Source: Ruminococcaceae bacterium UBA1691 (GTDB taxonomy: Bacteria > Bacillota > Clostridia > Oscillospirales > Acutalibacteraceae). Taken from it: a stretch of DNA of 12,230 nucleotides. The position numbers and the translations under genes were made by a program. Below the pieces are notes generated by a model. The model was given only the letters and a program-made list of their open reading frames with translations. It was not told where the DNA came from and made no database searches. This document shows, one piece after another, positions 1-5,816 of the stretch (its first letter is position 1; each line of letters begins with the position of its first letter). The stretch is taken from assembly GCA_002320555.1 (NCBI GenBank), contig DCJV01000112.1, positions 1 to 12,230 on the forward strand. Direction: 5' to 3'.

Positions 1-82
1 CTTTGGAACGTGCTGCCTTTATTAGAAATCCGCTTTTTAAAGAGGCATATATGGTTTGGAGTGAAAAAATTCTCCTCACCGG

Positions 83-111
83 TTGACAACTGCTTTTTTT
101 CTCTTTATAAT
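83..111 (+). promoter_or_regulatory. Sigma-A promoter of the leuA T-box leader
   Basis: A perfect -35 box TTGACA (83-88) and a perfect -10 box TATAAT (106-111) are separated by 17 bp, the ideal spacing for the housekeeping sigma factor. Transcription should start near 118, just before the T-box leader. The 82 bases upstream hold nothing I can assign with confidence. Confidence 0.9.
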
Positions 112-117
112 AACAAC

Positions 118-402
118 ATAATTTAACATTCTGCTTTGGTTTACCCAAAAGGCTGTGAAGGAAACAAGACATAACCTCGCGCGTCTCAGAGAGCCGGCGT
201 TCGCTGCAAGCCCGGTACCGCGGTTTATGTGCATAACTCATTCCGGAGCCGCCCGCCTGAAATCATAGGGCGGGACGATGGACCCCGTTACAGGTCAAGG
301 CCTTGATTGAGGCTGATGAGGGCTGCCGTCAGGCGGCTGAAATAGGGTGGTACCGCGTGGAGATTTCTCCTCGCCCCTATGCTTTAGGGAGCGGGGCTTT
401 TT
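118..402 (+). ncRNA. T-box leader (tRNA-Leu sensing) of leuA
   Basis: The T-box core AGGGTGGTACCGCG is at 344-357. Its UGGU bulge (348-351) can pair with the ACCA end of uncharged tRNA-Leu. Upstream, a Stem I region (about 140-250) has the AGAGAGCCGG-type segment (190-199) and the GCAAGCCCGG segment (206-215). The likely specifier codon is CTC (237-239, Leu), followed by ATTCCGGAG, which closes the specifier loop. A terminator hairpin follows (373-402). Known mechanism: uncharged tRNA stabilises the antiterminator and permits transcription into the biosynthetic genes, while charged tRNA leaves the terminator formed. The downstream leuA agrees with leucine specificity. The exact Stem I fold was judged by eye. 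Confidence 0.93.
373..402 (+). terminator. T-box regulated terminator
   Basis: GCCCC (373-377) pairs with GGGGC (393-397), followed at once by a run of T residues (398-402). It lies just 3' of the T-box core, as expected for the conditional terminator that competes with the antiterminator. Confidence 0.8.
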
Positions 403-485
403 GTCGTCTTTTTGGCAAAAACCCGCCCTCCATCACATTCAATCGCTTCCCGGTAGACCGGCGGAAAACCAAGGAGGTTTTTTCC

Positions 486-2192
486 ATGTATGAAGGCTGC
501 AAAAAGTACATCCCGTTCACCCCGATCAAAATGGAACGCCGCGAATGGCCCGACAAGGTGATCGACCGCGCGCCTGTCTGGTGCAGCGTCGACCTGCGTG
601 ATGGCAACCAGGCCCTTGTCAACCCCATGAATCTGGAGGAAAAGCTGGAGATGTTCCAGCTCCTCGTCAACATCGGCGTGAAGGAGATTGAGGTCGGCTT
701 TCCGTCTGCGAGCGAAACGGAGTATGAGATCCTGCGCACGCTGATTGAAAAAAACGACATCCCGGATGACGTCACCATTCAGGTGCTGGTGCAGGCACGC
801 GAGCATCTGATCCGCAAAACCTTCGAGGCGATCGAGGGCGCGAAAAACGTGATCGTCCATTTTTACAATTCTACTTCTACTTTACAGCGCAAGGTCGTCT
901 TCAAAAAGGATATGGCCGGGATCATTGAGATTGCGGCAAACGGTGCGAAGCTCATCAAGGAGCTCACGGACGAGATGCTCCAGAAGCACCCGGATATCAA
1001 CATTCGCTATGAATACTCTCCGGAGAGTTTTACCGGCACGGAGATGGATAATGCCGTCGCCATCTGTGAGCGCGTGATGGAACTGCTCGACGCAACACCT
1101 GAAAACAAGGTGATCCTGAACCTACCCTCCACCGTCGAGGGGAGTACGCCCAACGGCTACGCCGATCAGATCGAATACTTCTGCAAGCATCTGAAAAACC
1201 GCGAGAGCGCGATCATCTCCCTGCATCCGCACAATGATCGGGGCACAGGCGTTGCGGCGGCGGAGCTGGGCCTGATGGCTGGCGCGGACCGCATTGAGGG
1301 CACGCTCTTCGGCAATGGCGAGCGCACCGGCAATGTCGATATGGTCACGCTCGCGCTGAATATGTATACACAAGGTGTCGATCCTCAGCTCGATTTCCAT
1401 GATATCAACCATGTCCGCGAGGTCTATGAGCGCACGACGAAGATGCGCGTGGGCGAGCGCCAGCCCTATGCGGGCGCGCTGGTATTCACCGCCTTCTCCG
1501 GCTCCCATCAGGATGCGATCAACAAGGGCGAGCAGTATATGAAGACGAGCGGCACGCCGTATTGGGAGGTGCCTTACCTGCCGATCGACCCGGCGGACGT
1601 CGGGCGCGAATATGAGCCGATCATCCGCATTAACAGCCAGTCCGGCAAGGGCGGCGCGGCATTTATCATGAGCAACAATTTCGGCTACGAGCTGCCTAAG
1701 GCGATGCATCCTGAATTCGGCAAGGCGGTCAAGGCCGCCTGCGATGCGGCGGGCACAGAGATCACGCCGCAGCAGGTATTCGATCTGTTTCAGAAGGAAT
1801 ATATCGATGTGGACGGCCCGTACCAGATCCTGAAGATGAAATATTTCGATGAGGGCGCGGAGGATGGCTCTTCCTCCCACGGCCGCTTTATGGGGCTCAT
1901 CAAAAATAACGGCTTCAAGCCTGCGGAGATTACCGGCGAGGGCAACGGCCCGATCGACGCGTTCTTCAATGCGCTTCAGCAGGTCGGCATCAGCGGCTAT
2001 CACTTTGAGGATTATTCCGAGCACGCGATCTCCATTGGATCGGATGCGAAGGCGGTCTCCTATATCCATTTGACCGATGCGCAGGGCAAAAATATCTTCG
2101 GCGTAGGTATTTCGCACAATATCTACTATGCATCCATCCGTGGCGTACTGTGCGCGATCAACCGCTCCATGCGGGCGCAGAAAGCAGAATAA
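486..2192 (+). CDS. leuA: 2-isopropylmalate synthase (LeuA type 2)
   Basis: Catalyses the first committed step of leucine synthesis in the cytoplasm: condensation of 2-ketoisovalerate with acetyl-CoA to 2-isopropylmalate. The start is ATG 486, preceded by AAGGAGG at 471-477 (8-nt spacer); the frame is open upstream, but that part lies inside the T-box leader. The product is 568 aa, the length of the long 'type 2' class found in actinobacteria and fungi. Visible motifs: SVDLRDGNQ (residues 34-42) at the mouth of the TIM barrel; the metal-binding HPHND (247-251), whose two His bind the divalent metal; GNGERTGNVD (277-286). From about residue 437 comes the C-terminal leucine-binding regulatory domain, with GNGPIDAFFNAL near 487 and a GVLCAINR ending, so feedback inhibition by leucine is expected on top of T-box control. 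Its stop codon TAA shares a base with an ATG in the leuB frame. leuC and leuD are absent from the window. Confidence 0.96.
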   Translation: MYEGCKKYIPFTPIKMERREWPDKVIDRAPVWCSVDLRDGNQALVNPMNLEEKLEMFQLLVNIGVKEIEVGFPSASETEYEILRTLIEKNDIPDDVTIQVLVQAREHLIRKTFEAIEGAKNVIVHFYNSTSTLQRKVVFKKDMAGIIEIAANGAKLIKELTDEMLQKHPDINIRYEYSPESFTGTEMDNAVAICERVMELLDATPENKVILNLPSTVEGSTPNGYADQIEYFCKHLKNRESAIISLHPHNDRGTGVAAAELGLMAGADRIEGTLFGNGERTGNVDMVTLALNMYTQGVDPQLDFHDINHVREVYERTTKMRVGERQPYAGALVFTAFSGSHQDAINKGEQYMKTSGTPYWEVPYLPIDPADVGREYEPIIRINSQSGKGGAAFIMSNNFGYELPKAMHPEFGKAVKAACDAAGTEITPQQVFDLFQKEYIDVDGPYQILKMKYFDEGAEDGSSSHGRFMGLIKNNGFKPAEITGEGNGPIDAFFNALQQVGISGYHFEDYSEHAISIGSDAKAVSYIHLTDAQGKNIFGVGISHNIYYASIRGVLCAINRSMRAQKAE

Positions 2193-2233
2193 TGGCTGAA
2201 AACCTGGATGAAAAATTGAATGAGGTGACGGTT

Positions 2234-3313
2234 TTGAAAAATTATAACATTGTCGTCCTGCGCGGCGACGGGATCGGCCCGGAGATCGTGGCGGAGGCCA
2301 TCAAGGTGCTCGACGCGGCGGGAGAAAGATTTGGCTTCCAATTTACCTATGATGAGCAGCTCATGGGTGGCTGTGCGATCGATGCAACGGGCGAGCCGCT
2401 GCCCCAGCAGACCATTGATGCCTGTAAACAGGCGGATTCCGTCCTGCTCGGTGCGGTCGGTGGCTGGAAATGGGATACCTTGCCCGGAAGCAAGCGCCCG
2501 GAGGCGGGCCTGCTGGGCATCCGCAGCGCGCTGGGGCTGTATGCCAACCTACGGCCGGCGAAGATTTTTGAGCCGCTGAAAAGTGCTTCCCCGATTAAGG
2601 ACAGCATCATCGGCGACCAGCTCGATATCCTTGTTGTGCGCGAGCTGACGGGCGGCATCTATTTCGGCGAGCGCGGGCGCTGTGAGAAAAACGGCGCCCC
2701 TGCCGCCTACGATACGGAGAGCTATTCCGTGCCGGAGATCGAGCGCATCGCGCGCGTGGCCTTTGATATGGCGATGAAACGCGGCAAAAAACTGACGAGC
2801 GTGGATAAAGCGAATGTGCTCGAATCCTCCCGCCTGTGGCGGGAGACGGTGATCCGCATTTCGAAAGAGTATCCGGAGGTCGAGCTCAACCATATGTATG
2901 TGGATAACTGCGCGATGCAGCTCGTGCGCAATCCCGCGCAATTTGATGTGATCGTCACCTCCAATATGTTCGGCGATATCCTCTCGGACGAAGCCTCCAT
3001 GATCAGCGGCTCCATCGGCATGCTGGCTTCCGCAAGCCTTGCGGGCAGCAGTTTAGGGCTCTATGAGCCGATTCACGGCTCCGCGCCGGATATCGCAGGG
3101 CAGGGGATTGCGAACCCGCTGGCGACGATCCTGTCCGTTGCGATGATGCTGCGCTATTCCTTTGATGAAGCAGAAGCCGCCGACGCGATCGAGGCCGCAG
3201 TAGACGAGGCGCTGCGCAGGGCTCGCACGCCGGATATCAAAGAGGATGGCATCCCAGTTGTCTCTACAGGAGAGATGGGAGATCTGGTAGCAAAGCTGAC
3301 AGCAGGTGAATAA
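2234..3313 (+). CDS. leuB: 3-isopropylmalate dehydrogenase
   Basis: Oxidises and decarboxylates 3-isopropylmalate to 2-ketoisocaproate with NAD+, the third enzyme of the leucine pathway. Start TTG 2234 is chosen because GAGGTG (2222-2227) sits 6 nt upstream and the protein then begins MKNYNIVVLRGDGIGPEI, as family members do, giving 359 aa. The alternative ATG at 2192, overlapping the leuA stop, would add 14 residues unlike the family and lacks a clear ribosome site. Motifs: GDGIGPEI (11-18); RSALGLYANLRP with substrate-binding R97 and R107; RELTGGIYFG with R137 and Y143; VDKANVL with K192; metal-binding D224, D248 and D252 in VDNCAMQ and NMFGDILSDE; nucleotide-binding YEPIHGSAPDIAG (277-289). 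It is translationally close-coupled to leuA and shares the T-box-controlled transcript. Confidence 0.95.
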   Translation: MKNYNIVVLRGDGIGPEIVAEAIKVLDAAGERFGFQFTYDEQLMGGCAIDATGEPLPQQTIDACKQADSVLLGAVGGWKWDTLPGSKRPEAGLLGIRSALGLYANLRPAKIFEPLKSASPIKDSIIGDQLDILVVRELTGGIYFGERGRCEKNGAPAAYDTESYSVPEIERIARVAFDMAMKRGKKLTSVDKANVLESSRLWRETVIRISKEYPEVELNHMYVDNCAMQLVRNPAQFDVIVTSNMFGDILSDEASMISGSIGMLASASLAGSSLGLYEPIHGSAPDIAGQGIANPLATILSVAMMLRYSFDEAEAADAIEAAVDEALRRARTPDIKEDGIPVVSTGEMGDLVAKLTAGE

Positions 3314-3338
3314 ATACAACAAAACCAAAGCATTGGCC

Positions 3339-3370
3339 AGCCGCTGTGAGGAAACTTGCAGCGGCTTTTT
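3339..3370 (+). terminator. Terminator of the leuA-leuB unit
   Basis: The 5' arm 3339-3350 pairs without a gap to the 3' arm 3355-3366 (12 bp, including two G-T pairs) around a GAAA tetraloop (3351-3354). TTTTT follows through 3370. It begins about 25 nt after the leuB stop. Confidence 0.92.
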
Positions 3371-3739
3371 GCGTATCGATAGGATTTTTTGCAAAATGAA
3401 ATTTTTACTGTCTTTTCCTGCAAACCGAAAAAATTTGGCGATATTTTTATCATTTGTTTTTTTATAGAAATTATTGCATAGATATTGTATGTGGAAGTTA
3501 GAAAATGAGGTTGACACAATAAATTTTTCGGATATTATCTATAAATGGAATAGATTCTTTTCTCCGATAGATTTATCGGCAAAATATTTTTGGAATTGTT
3601 TCGCTAATGAATTTAAAAAACTAATTATTTTTTGTGATACAACACACTTATAAAAATTTTTAGGTAAAAATTCTATTCATATTTACTATTTCTTGCAATC
3701 AGGTTATGATGAACAAAAAGAAGACCGGAGGGAAGAGAT
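3371..3739. other. AT-rich gene-free region before the Lrp-type gene
   Basis: About 370 bases, far more AT-rich than the flanking genes, with no credible coding sequence on either strand. It holds the candidate promoter at 3511-3538, a perfect 6-bp inverted repeat CCGATA-GATT-TATCGG (3564-3579), and a 12-bp AT palindrome (3651-3662) that could be chance at this composition. Loosely similar segments around GCGATATT (3438-3445) and CGGATATT (3529-3536) could be regulator binding sites. Lrp-family proteins bind degenerate AT-rich sites and often autoregulate, but no operator can be pinned down from one sequence. Confidence 0.6.
3511..3538 (+). promoter_or_regulatory. Candidate promoter for the Lrp-type gene and pnt genes
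   Basis: TTGACA (3511-3516, perfect -35) and TATTAT (3533-3538, 5 of 6 to the -10 consensus) are 16 bp apart. This would give an untranslated leader of about 195 nt before the TTG start at 3740, containing the CCGATA/TATCGG hairpin. The perfect -35 makes it the best candidate in the region, but short matches arise easily in AT-rich DNA. Confidence 0.55.
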
Positions 3740-4195
3740 TTGGACAGTATTGATGTAAAGATTTTGAGCTGCCTGAGAGAAAATGCCCGGCAGAACGCTT
3801 CGGCCATCGGAGAATATGTCAACATGTCTGTATCCGCGGTGATCGAGCGGATCAAGAAGCTGGAAAACAGCGGGATCATTCAGCAGTATACCCTGTTGCT
3901 GGATACCAAAAAGATCGGCCAGGATATTTCAGCATTTATTTCCGTCAGCCTGGAGCATCCGAAATATAACGAGGGCTTTATCGAGAATGTCAAGCAAAAC
4001 CCTCAGATCACAGAATGCCATTATATCACCGGCGATTTTGACTTCCTGCTCAAGGTGATCACCGGCTCCACGCAGGAGCTGGAGGCAGTGCTCAATGAAA
4101 TCAAGTGCATCCACGGCGTGTCCCTGACCAAGACACTGGTGGTGCTTTCGACGATGAAGAACGAGTATTCCGTGTTGCCCAATCCAATCAAATAA
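3740..4195 (+). CDS. Lrp/AsnC family transcriptional regulator
   Basis: A 151-residue DNA-binding regulator, the usual length for the Lrp/AsnC family. Start TTG 3740 follows GGAGGG (3727-3732) at about 7 nt. The protein opens with the family's DSIDVKILSCLRENAR pattern. A winged helix-turn-helix occupies about residues 3-60, with the recognition helix in MSVSAVIERIKKLENSGII. The RAM ligand-binding and oligomerisation domain covers about 65-142 and includes the characteristic TGDFDFLL (97-104). The family responds to amino acids or related small molecules; the ligand here cannot be read from sequence. It ends 83 bp before pntAA on the same strand, with no terminator U-tract or clear second promoter between them, so it is probably cotranscribed with and may control the transhydrogenase genes. 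Autoregulation through the AT-rich upstream region is likely but unproven. Confidence 0.92.
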   Translation: MDSIDVKILSCLRENARQNASAIGEYVNMSVSAVIERIKKLENSGIIQQYTLLLDTKKIGQDISAFISVSLEHPKYNEGFIENVKQNPQITECHYITGDFDFLLKVITGSTQELEAVLNEIKCIHGVSLTKTLVVLSTMKNEYSVLPNPIK

Positions 4196-4201
4196 GTGCA
4201 G

Positions 4202-4235
4202 AAAGCCCATAAGGGACGAAGATGGTATGGGCTTT
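4202..4235 (+). repeat. Inverted repeat in the lrp-pntAA spacer
   Basis: AAAGCCCATA (4202-4211) and TATGGGCTTT (4226-4235) form a perfect 10-bp stem with a 14-nt loop just after the regulator's stop codon. No T-run follows, so it is not a standard intrinsic terminator. It could be an mRNA-processing or stabilising hairpin, a weak attenuator, or an operator. Confidence 0.6.
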
Positions 4236-4278
4236 GCAAATAAATTCTGACAGAGAATGAGAGAGAGGAAGGTTTTTT

Positions 4279-5436
4279 ATGATCATCGGTATTCCAAAGG
4301 AGATTATGCATGGGGAGCGCCGTGTGGCGGCCATCCCGGAAACGGTTCTAAAGCTGAAAAACGACGGGCATACCATTCTGGTGGAAAAGGGCGCAGGGGA
4401 AGGTGCCTTTTTCCACGACGACCAGTATGTCGCGGCGGGCGCCCAGATCGTGGATGATGTGGCGAAGCTGTATGGGCAGGCGGAATTGATCCTGAAGGTC
4501 AAAGAACCGCTGTTTAACGAGGAAAAAAATTGCTCTGAAATCGACATGATGCACAAAGGGCAGTATTTAATTACCTTTATCCATCCGGCTTCCCCCGTCA
4601 ACCACGAAATGGTGAAGTCGATGGCGGCAAAGGGTGTCATCAGCCTGACGCTCGACGGCGTTCCTCGCATTTCCCGCGCACAGAATATGGATGCGCTCAC
4701 CTCCATGAGCACATGCGCCGGCTATAAGGGAATGCTGATTGCGGCGAACGATCTCGCCAAATTTGTCCCGCAGATTTTCTGCGCGGTTGGCATGATCAAG
4801 CCGATCAACGCGCTGGTCATTGGTACAGGCGTCGGCGGCCTGCAGGCCATCGCCACGGCCAAGCGGCTGGGTGCCGTCGTGTATGCGGCGGATATCCGGC
4901 CCGACGCGGTGGAGCAGGCAAAGAGCCTCGGCGCGAAAATTGTGGACACAGGTGTTCCCGCAGAAATCGCGGTGGGCGAGGGCGGATACGCCAATGAGCT
5001 GCCGGAGGAATGGCTGCTCCATGAGCGTGAGGTGCTGGCAGGCGTTGTGCCGGATATGGATATCGTCTTCTGCAGCGCGCTGGTGCCCAGCCGCATCGCG
5101 CCTGTGCTGTTGACGGAGGAAATGGTTGCCTCCATGCAGCCCGGCGCTGTGATCGTGGATATCTCCATCGATCAGGGCGGCAACTGCGCGATCACCACGC
5201 CCGGTGAGACGGCGGTCAAACATCATGTGACGATCGAAGGGATCAAGAATATCCCCGGTATGCTGCCGACGAGCTCCACCTGGATGTTTGCAAACAATAT
5301 TTATCATCTGGTGAAATACCTAACCAAGGATGGGCAGATTGCCCTGCAGCGCGGCGACGAGATCGTCGCGAAGACGTTGACGACGATCGACGGCGAGATC
5401 GTCCACGCCGGCGCCAGGGAGGCCATGGGAATCTGA
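4279..5436 (+). CDS. pntAA: NAD(P) transhydrogenase subunit alpha part 1 (dI domain)
   Basis: The soluble NAD(H)-binding domain I of proton-translocating transhydrogenase, which exchanges hydride with the nucleotide on dIII. ATG 4279 follows GAGGAAGG (4265-4272) at 6 nt. The 385-aa length matches the separate dI subunit of R. rubrum (384 aa by my recollection). It belongs to the alanine dehydrogenase/PntA superfamily, but the loop PRISRAQNMD (129-138) is the transhydrogenase signature. R130 and Q135 correspond to the residues placed next to the dihydronicotinamide at the hydride-transfer site. The Rossmann motif GTGVGG (182-187) is followed by Asp205 at the end of the second strand, the usual mark of NAD(H) preference. 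GGYANELPEEW (235-245) and the GAVIVDISIDQGGNC segment (289-303) also match dI. It is followed by pntAB after a hairpin. Alanine dehydrogenase is the main alternative and is disfavoured by RISRAQ and the adjacent pntAB-pntB. Confidence 0.95.
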   Translation: MIIGIPKEIMHGERRVAAIPETVLKLKNDGHTILVEKGAGEGAFFHDDQYVAAGAQIVDDVAKLYGQAELILKVKEPLFNEEKNCSEIDMMHKGQYLITFIHPASPVNHEMVKSMAAKGVISLTLDGVPRISRAQNMDALTSMSTCAGYKGMLIAANDLAKFVPQIFCAVGMIKPINALVIGTGVGGLQAIATAKRLGAVVYAADIRPDAVEQAKSLGAKIVDTGVPAEIAVGEGGYANELPEEWLLHEREVLAGVVPDMDIVFCSALVPSRIAPVLLTEEMVASMQPGAVIVDISIDQGGNCAITTPGETAVKHHVTIEGIKNIPGMLPTSSTWMFANNIYHLVKYLTKDGQIALQRGDEIVAKTLTTIDGEIVHAGAREAMGI

Positions 5437-5462
5437 CCGAAGGTTTATTGAGAAGAGCGAAA

Positions 5463-5497
5463 GGGGCGATAGCGCGTAAAAACGTTATCGCCTTTTT
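5463..5497 (+). terminator. Terminator-like hairpin inside the pnt operon
   Basis: GGCGATA (5465-5471) pairs with TATCGCC (5486-5492). An inner CGT/ACG pairing (5475-5477 with 5482-5484) closes an AAAA loop, and two outer G-T pairs are possible. TTTTT (5493-5497) follows directly. It sits between the pntAA stop and the pntAB ribosome site at 5501. It has the form of an intrinsic terminator, but the inner bulge makes it imperfect, so partial read-through is plausible. Confidence 0.65.
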
Positions 5498-5513
5498 GAA
5501 AAGGAGGATTAGA

Positions 5514-5816
5514 ATGCATCCGATTTTATTGGTGCTGATCTTTATTGTGGCCACCATTGTGGGATATTTGCTGATTAAGAATGTTCCGAGCCTTCTGCAC
5601 ACGCCGCTGATGTCCGGCATGAACGCCCTGTCCGGCATTACGGTGCTCGGCGCGCTGGCGGCGACGGGGGCCGCTGTGTCCACTGGCAGCAAAACGCTTG
5701 GTTTTCTCGCCATTTTTCTGGCGATGCTCAACGTAGCGGGCGGCTTCGGTGTGACACACCGGATGCTGCGCATGTTCCGCCATAAGGGAGAAAAGGAGGG
5801 CATACGCAATGAGTAA
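5514..5816 (+). CDS. pntAB: NAD(P) transhydrogenase subunit alpha part 2 (dII, alpha portion)
   Basis: A small integral membrane subunit supplying the alpha part of the transhydrogenase membrane domain dII. Start ATG 5514 has AAGGAGG (5501-5507) at 6 nt; the frame is open upstream, but that segment lies in the intergenic hairpin. The product is 100 aa with three hydrophobic segments (about residues 3-22, 36-55 and 62-82). Family landmarks match the E. coli PntA C-terminus: HTPLMSGMNALSGITVLGAL (29-48), and the Gly-rich GGFGVTHRMLRMFRHK (76-91), which ends the last helix with a basic cytoplasmic tail. Its last 8 bases overlap the pntB start, so the two are translationally coupled. Together pntAA and pntAB equal the single PntA chain of E. 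coli, the split seen in R. rubrum. Confidence 0.93.
   Translation: MHPILLVLIFIVATIVGYLLIKNVPSLLHTPLMSGMNALSGITVLGALAATGAAVSTGSKTLGFLAIFLAMLNVAGGFGVTHRMLRMFRHKGEKEGIRNE

Noticed and set aside
3..86. Open frame at the left edge (third reading frame) ending in TGA at 84-86, which could be the tail of an upstream gene.
   Set aside because: Only about 27 codons are visible, no motif is recognisable, and the frame runs into the -35 box of the leuA promoter; too short to support as a gene.
303..485. An N-terminal extension of leuA by 61 residues from a TTG at 303.
   Set aside because: This stretch is the T-box antiterminator/terminator RNA, and a strong ribosome site precedes the ATG at 486, where family similarity begins.
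1122..2117. Long minus-strand open frame (331 codons) antisense to leuA.
   Set aside because: It mirrors the GC-biased codon pattern of leuA, shows no recognisable domain, and the plus-strand gene is certain.
3651..3662. 12-bp palindrome TAAAAATTTTTA as a regulator site.
   Set aside because: Made only of A and T in very AT-rich DNA, so chance occurrence is likely.
4279..5436. Alanine dehydrogenase (ald) as the product of the 385-aa gene, suggested by the adjacent Lrp-type regulator.
   Set aside because: The RISRAQNMD loop, the GGYANELPEEW segment and the directly following pntAB and pntB identify it as transhydrogenase dI.
5448..5513. A longer pntAB starting at TTG 5448.
   Set aside because: The added 22 residues would be encoded in the intergenic hairpin and are basic and unlike the family; AAGGAGG lies correctly before ATG 5514.
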